This document shows positions 62,901 to 64,000 of a DNA stretch of 64,000 bases, one piece after another. The notes under the pieces are model-generated. The model ran no database searches, was not told the origin of the DNA, and worked only from the letters and a program-made list of their open reading frames with translations. The stretch's first letter is position 1. Each line of letters starts with the position of its first letter. Origin of the DNA: Sipunculus nudus (taxonomy: Eukaryota > Annelida > Sipuncula > Golfingiida > Sipunculidae); the NCBI GenBank assembly GCA_026874595.1, contig CM049310.1, forward strand, positions 24,537,058-24,601,057, written 5' to 3'. The translations under genes and the position numbers were made by a program.

Positions 62901-63396
62901 GATGGAAAACAGTTCTCAAAGTAGCTTGTTAAAATATGTTCAGGAATTCGAATTCAAGGAGAAATTAAGTAGGGCAAATGAAATCGCCCAAGAACATTTA
63001 AAGAAAGCCCAAAACAAAATGAAAGTATGGTATGACAAAAAGACGACAAAAAGAGAATTTAAACCTGGTGATAAAGTTCTGGTTTTATTCCCAATTCCAG
63101 GACATCCCCTGCAAGCAAAATACTCTGGACCATACAAAATTGTTGAGAAGAAATCAGATTTGAATTATGTGATTGATACTCCTGATCGTAGAAAGTCGCA
63201 TCAACTTTGTCATATAAATATGTTGAAAGAATATCATGACAGATCAGCAGAAACATGTCAATCTAGTCCTCCCCAAACAAATTTGATACTCATTAAAGAA
63301 ACTGGAAAGAATGCCGAGGATGTTCTCATGAAGAAAACTGAACATCCTGTAAAACTGAACAACTCTGATATTTTAAATAATGTAGATAAGAAATAG
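59956..63396 (+). CDS. Gag-protease-integrase polyprotein of a Gmr1-type retrotransposon
   Basis: A 1,146-codon frame starting 158 bp after the LTR. Domain order: charged coiled-coil (about 85-125); SCAN/gag-like capsid region (135-305) beginning VPPFNENEVERYFSYFERVA; a basic linker; a CCHC zinc knuckle (C376, C379, H384, C389); a retropepsin with DTGA at 459-462 and LLLGNDLAG near 528; a low-complexity Ser/Lys linker (about 570-670); an integrase zinc finger (His752/754, His759, Cys789, Cys792); the integrase core with catalytic D823, D882 and E918 (D-x58-D-x35-E); and a GPY module (KYSGPYKIVE, 1055-1064). Gag packages RNA, protease matures the polyprotein and integrase inserts the cDNA. There is no reverse transcriptase between protease and integrase, where other Ty3/gypsy elements have it. 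The frame ends at UAG and the next domain follows in the same frame. No envelope gene is seen in the window. Confidence 0.93.
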   Translation: MGTEFKPNEMIPQLRENRSLLYTLKKNELEIVVLHLNIDIMDVCTVEGLRNVLKKSLYGDVDSKEESDLEEKPLKEPLGATAIDPIELELRKYELKLKYEAEAEIRRCEIERETQIKLKELELQNPQNRKAHEPSEFLFRNSTKVPPFNENEVERYFSYFERVATLMAWPKGQWTLLLQSVLVGRAQDVYTALTDEQCRDYDTVKEVILRAYELVPEAYRLKFRNATKRENQTHVEYARDKESAFNRWCQSMKIDQDFEKLKQLILIEEFKRHIRSDIKIFLDEHKVRNVNEAGVLADEFALTHRPSYTSHRRRYGEKREGSKSPKLGRRKGSPYYRGHSGSGKPQSDHGKPQYKSQSDSPAQHKEGQPRTGPKYCTFCEFKGHTESECYRKRYGQSKPKPNALTVTQSMKPVTMPSKLETKGETQSPVHESFQPFVSDGFVQLEGNHARKARVKILRDTGATQSLVLKSVLPFSKESYAGCSVLVQGVNSEFLEVPLHRVKLESDLVSEFLTVGVCSKLPVEGVSLLLGNDLAGDRVKIDPRMTKLPSTDRDTDLLQQEFPGVFPGCVVTRAMSKKASLKPESSVLDLSQTFMAHSNDDVSGLKPVTRVNIKSPACDPSGTSSPKDSTTNVVQGKQTLNRNLQRSTNGVKSPDQNGHEQLKKDRSVKNVEVSMKTDDLIEMPKKDPDIASLRENALTKEEADKVPTCFTLQNDVLVRKYRPPTVPADETWKTLYQIVVPPEYRPEILKLAHDHPMAGHLGIRKTKHKILQHFYWPKLKRDVAKYCKTCHVCQMIGKPTHQISPAPLSPIPTTHDAFESIILDCVGPLRKTKHGNEYALTIMCTATRFPEAIPLRTISAKKIVEALVKFFTTFGLPRTIQTDQGSNFMSNIFAQVMAELGIKHYKSSAYHPESQGALERFHQTLKNMIRAYCLDTGNQWDEGLPFLIFAAREAVQESLGFSPFELVYGHCVRGPLAVLKDTWMENSSQSSLLKYVQEFEFKEKLSRANEIAQEHLKKAQNKMKVWYDKKTTKREFKPGDKVLVLFPIPGHPLQAKYSGPYKIVEKKSDLNYVIDTPDRRKSHQLCHINMLKEYHDRSAETCQSSPPQTNLILIKETGKNAEDVLMKKTEHPVKLNNSDILNNVDKK

Positions 63397-64000
63397 TCAC
63401 ATTTGGATTTCGATCAGTTATCAGAGTTGAAGGAAATCCTGCTAAATTATGACTCTTTATTTCCTGATGTCCCCAGTAGAACTAATGTACTACAGCATGA
63501 TGTAGACGTTGGAGATGCTTCCCCTATTAAACAGGCACCATATAGAGCTGGTCCCCAAAAGTTACAAGCCATAAAGAATGAAATAAAGTATATGATAGAG
63601 AATGATATTATTGAAAACAGCAGTAGTGCCTGGAGTTCCCCATGTTTGTTGATAAAGAAGCCTGATATGACCTACAGATTTTGTACAGACTATCGAAAAG
63701 TTAACAGTGTAACAATAACAGATACTTACCCTTTGCCCAGAGTGGAAGATTGCATTGATAGGATTGGATCTGCTACGTATATTAGCAAGTTAGATCTGTT
63801 AAAAGGTTATTGGCAGGTACCTCTTACCAAACGGGCTAAGCAAATATCTGCGTTTGTATCGCCAAACGGTTTGTTCCAGTACAAAGTTATGCCCTTCGGA
63901 ATGAAAAATGCGCCAGCCTGCTTCATGAGACTTATGAATTGTGTATTATCTGGCTTAGATAACTGTACTTGCTATATTGATGATGTTGTTGTATACAATC
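63397..64000 (+). CDS. Reverse transcriptase of the Gmr1-type element, partial
   Basis: The 201 codons after the UAG are open in the same frame to the window edge. They encode the first two thirds of a Ty3/gypsy reverse transcriptase: SSSAWSSPCLLIKKPD, RFCTDYRKVNSVTITDTYPL, motif A KLDLLKGYWQVPL, motif B FGMKNAPACFMRLMN and the catalytic YIDD at 63,974-63,985. RNase H would lie beyond the edge. Whether it is made by readthrough of the UAG or is silenced by it cannot be told from one copy. Confidence 0.9.

Larger units (their letters stand above)
59066..64000 (+). mobile_element. Gmr1-type Ty3/gypsy LTR retrotransposon, 5' part
   Basis: LTR, primer binding site, gag, protease and integrase in one frame, then reverse transcriptase. 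The rest of the pol region and the 3' LTR are beyond the window. Integrase lies before reverse transcriptase, the Ty1/copia order, but the gag zinc knuckle, GPY/F module and reverse transcriptase motifs are Ty3/gypsy-like. This combination defines the Gmr1 clade, first described in deuterostomes. The frame is intact except for one in-frame UAG, so the copy is young. Confidence 0.8.

Noticed and set aside
59956-64000. Ty1/copia classification based on domain order
   Set aside because: The integrase has a GPY module and the reverse transcriptase has Ty3/gypsy wording (KLDLLKGYWQVPL, YIDD), so order alone is misleading.

Overview
The window is animal nuclear DNA, most likely from a marine lophotrochozoan and probably a bivalve mollusc. 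It is AT-rich and contains a spliced CYP20A1 terminal exon, a metazoan small heat shock protein, LINE and LTR retrotransposons, and a high density of repeat types familiar from mollusc genomes. The species is inferred, not proven.

Host genes are few. The terminal exon of CYP20A1 (+) lies at 4,875-5,124 with a polyadenylation signal just downstream. A single-exon small heat shock protein (-) lies at 48,119-48,973, with a TATA box and a two-unit heat shock element directly upstream. I recognise no other host gene, tRNA or rRNA.

From the start to about 37.9 kb the window is a nest of repeats. Five sequence families (named A to E here) differ in sequence but share one plan: a 5' hairpin, a core of tandem repeats, a second copy of the 5' arm near the 3' end, a short 3' hairpin, then CTAG or CTTG at the end. 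They sit in T-runs without target duplications. This is the plan of non-autonomous Helitron2/Helentron-type elements. They nest inside one another (B and C in A, D in A, A in D). A 5'-truncated L1/Tx1-like LINE (13,633-27,152, 15-bp target duplication) sits in a D element. That LINE is itself split inside its reverse transcriptase by a 9.86 kb array of family E modules. A separate minisatellite of about 39.6 bp per unit, with a 198 bp higher-order repeat, lies at 6.46-7.86 kb.

From 38 to 57 kb the DNA is mostly non-coding. It carries MITE-like elements (TTAA-flanked pairs, hAT-like elements with CAGGGGCG ends, homopolymer C/G tracts) and several long microsatellites, with the heat shock gene in the middle.

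From 57.5 kb to the end are a decayed RTE-like LINE and then the 5' part of an LTR retrotransposon: LTR 59,066-59,797, a primer binding site, one long gag-protease-integrase frame, and an in-frame reverse transcriptase running off the window. Integrase precedes reverse transcriptase although every domain is Ty3/gypsy-like. This is the Gmr1-type order. An in-frame UAG separates integrase from reverse transcriptase.
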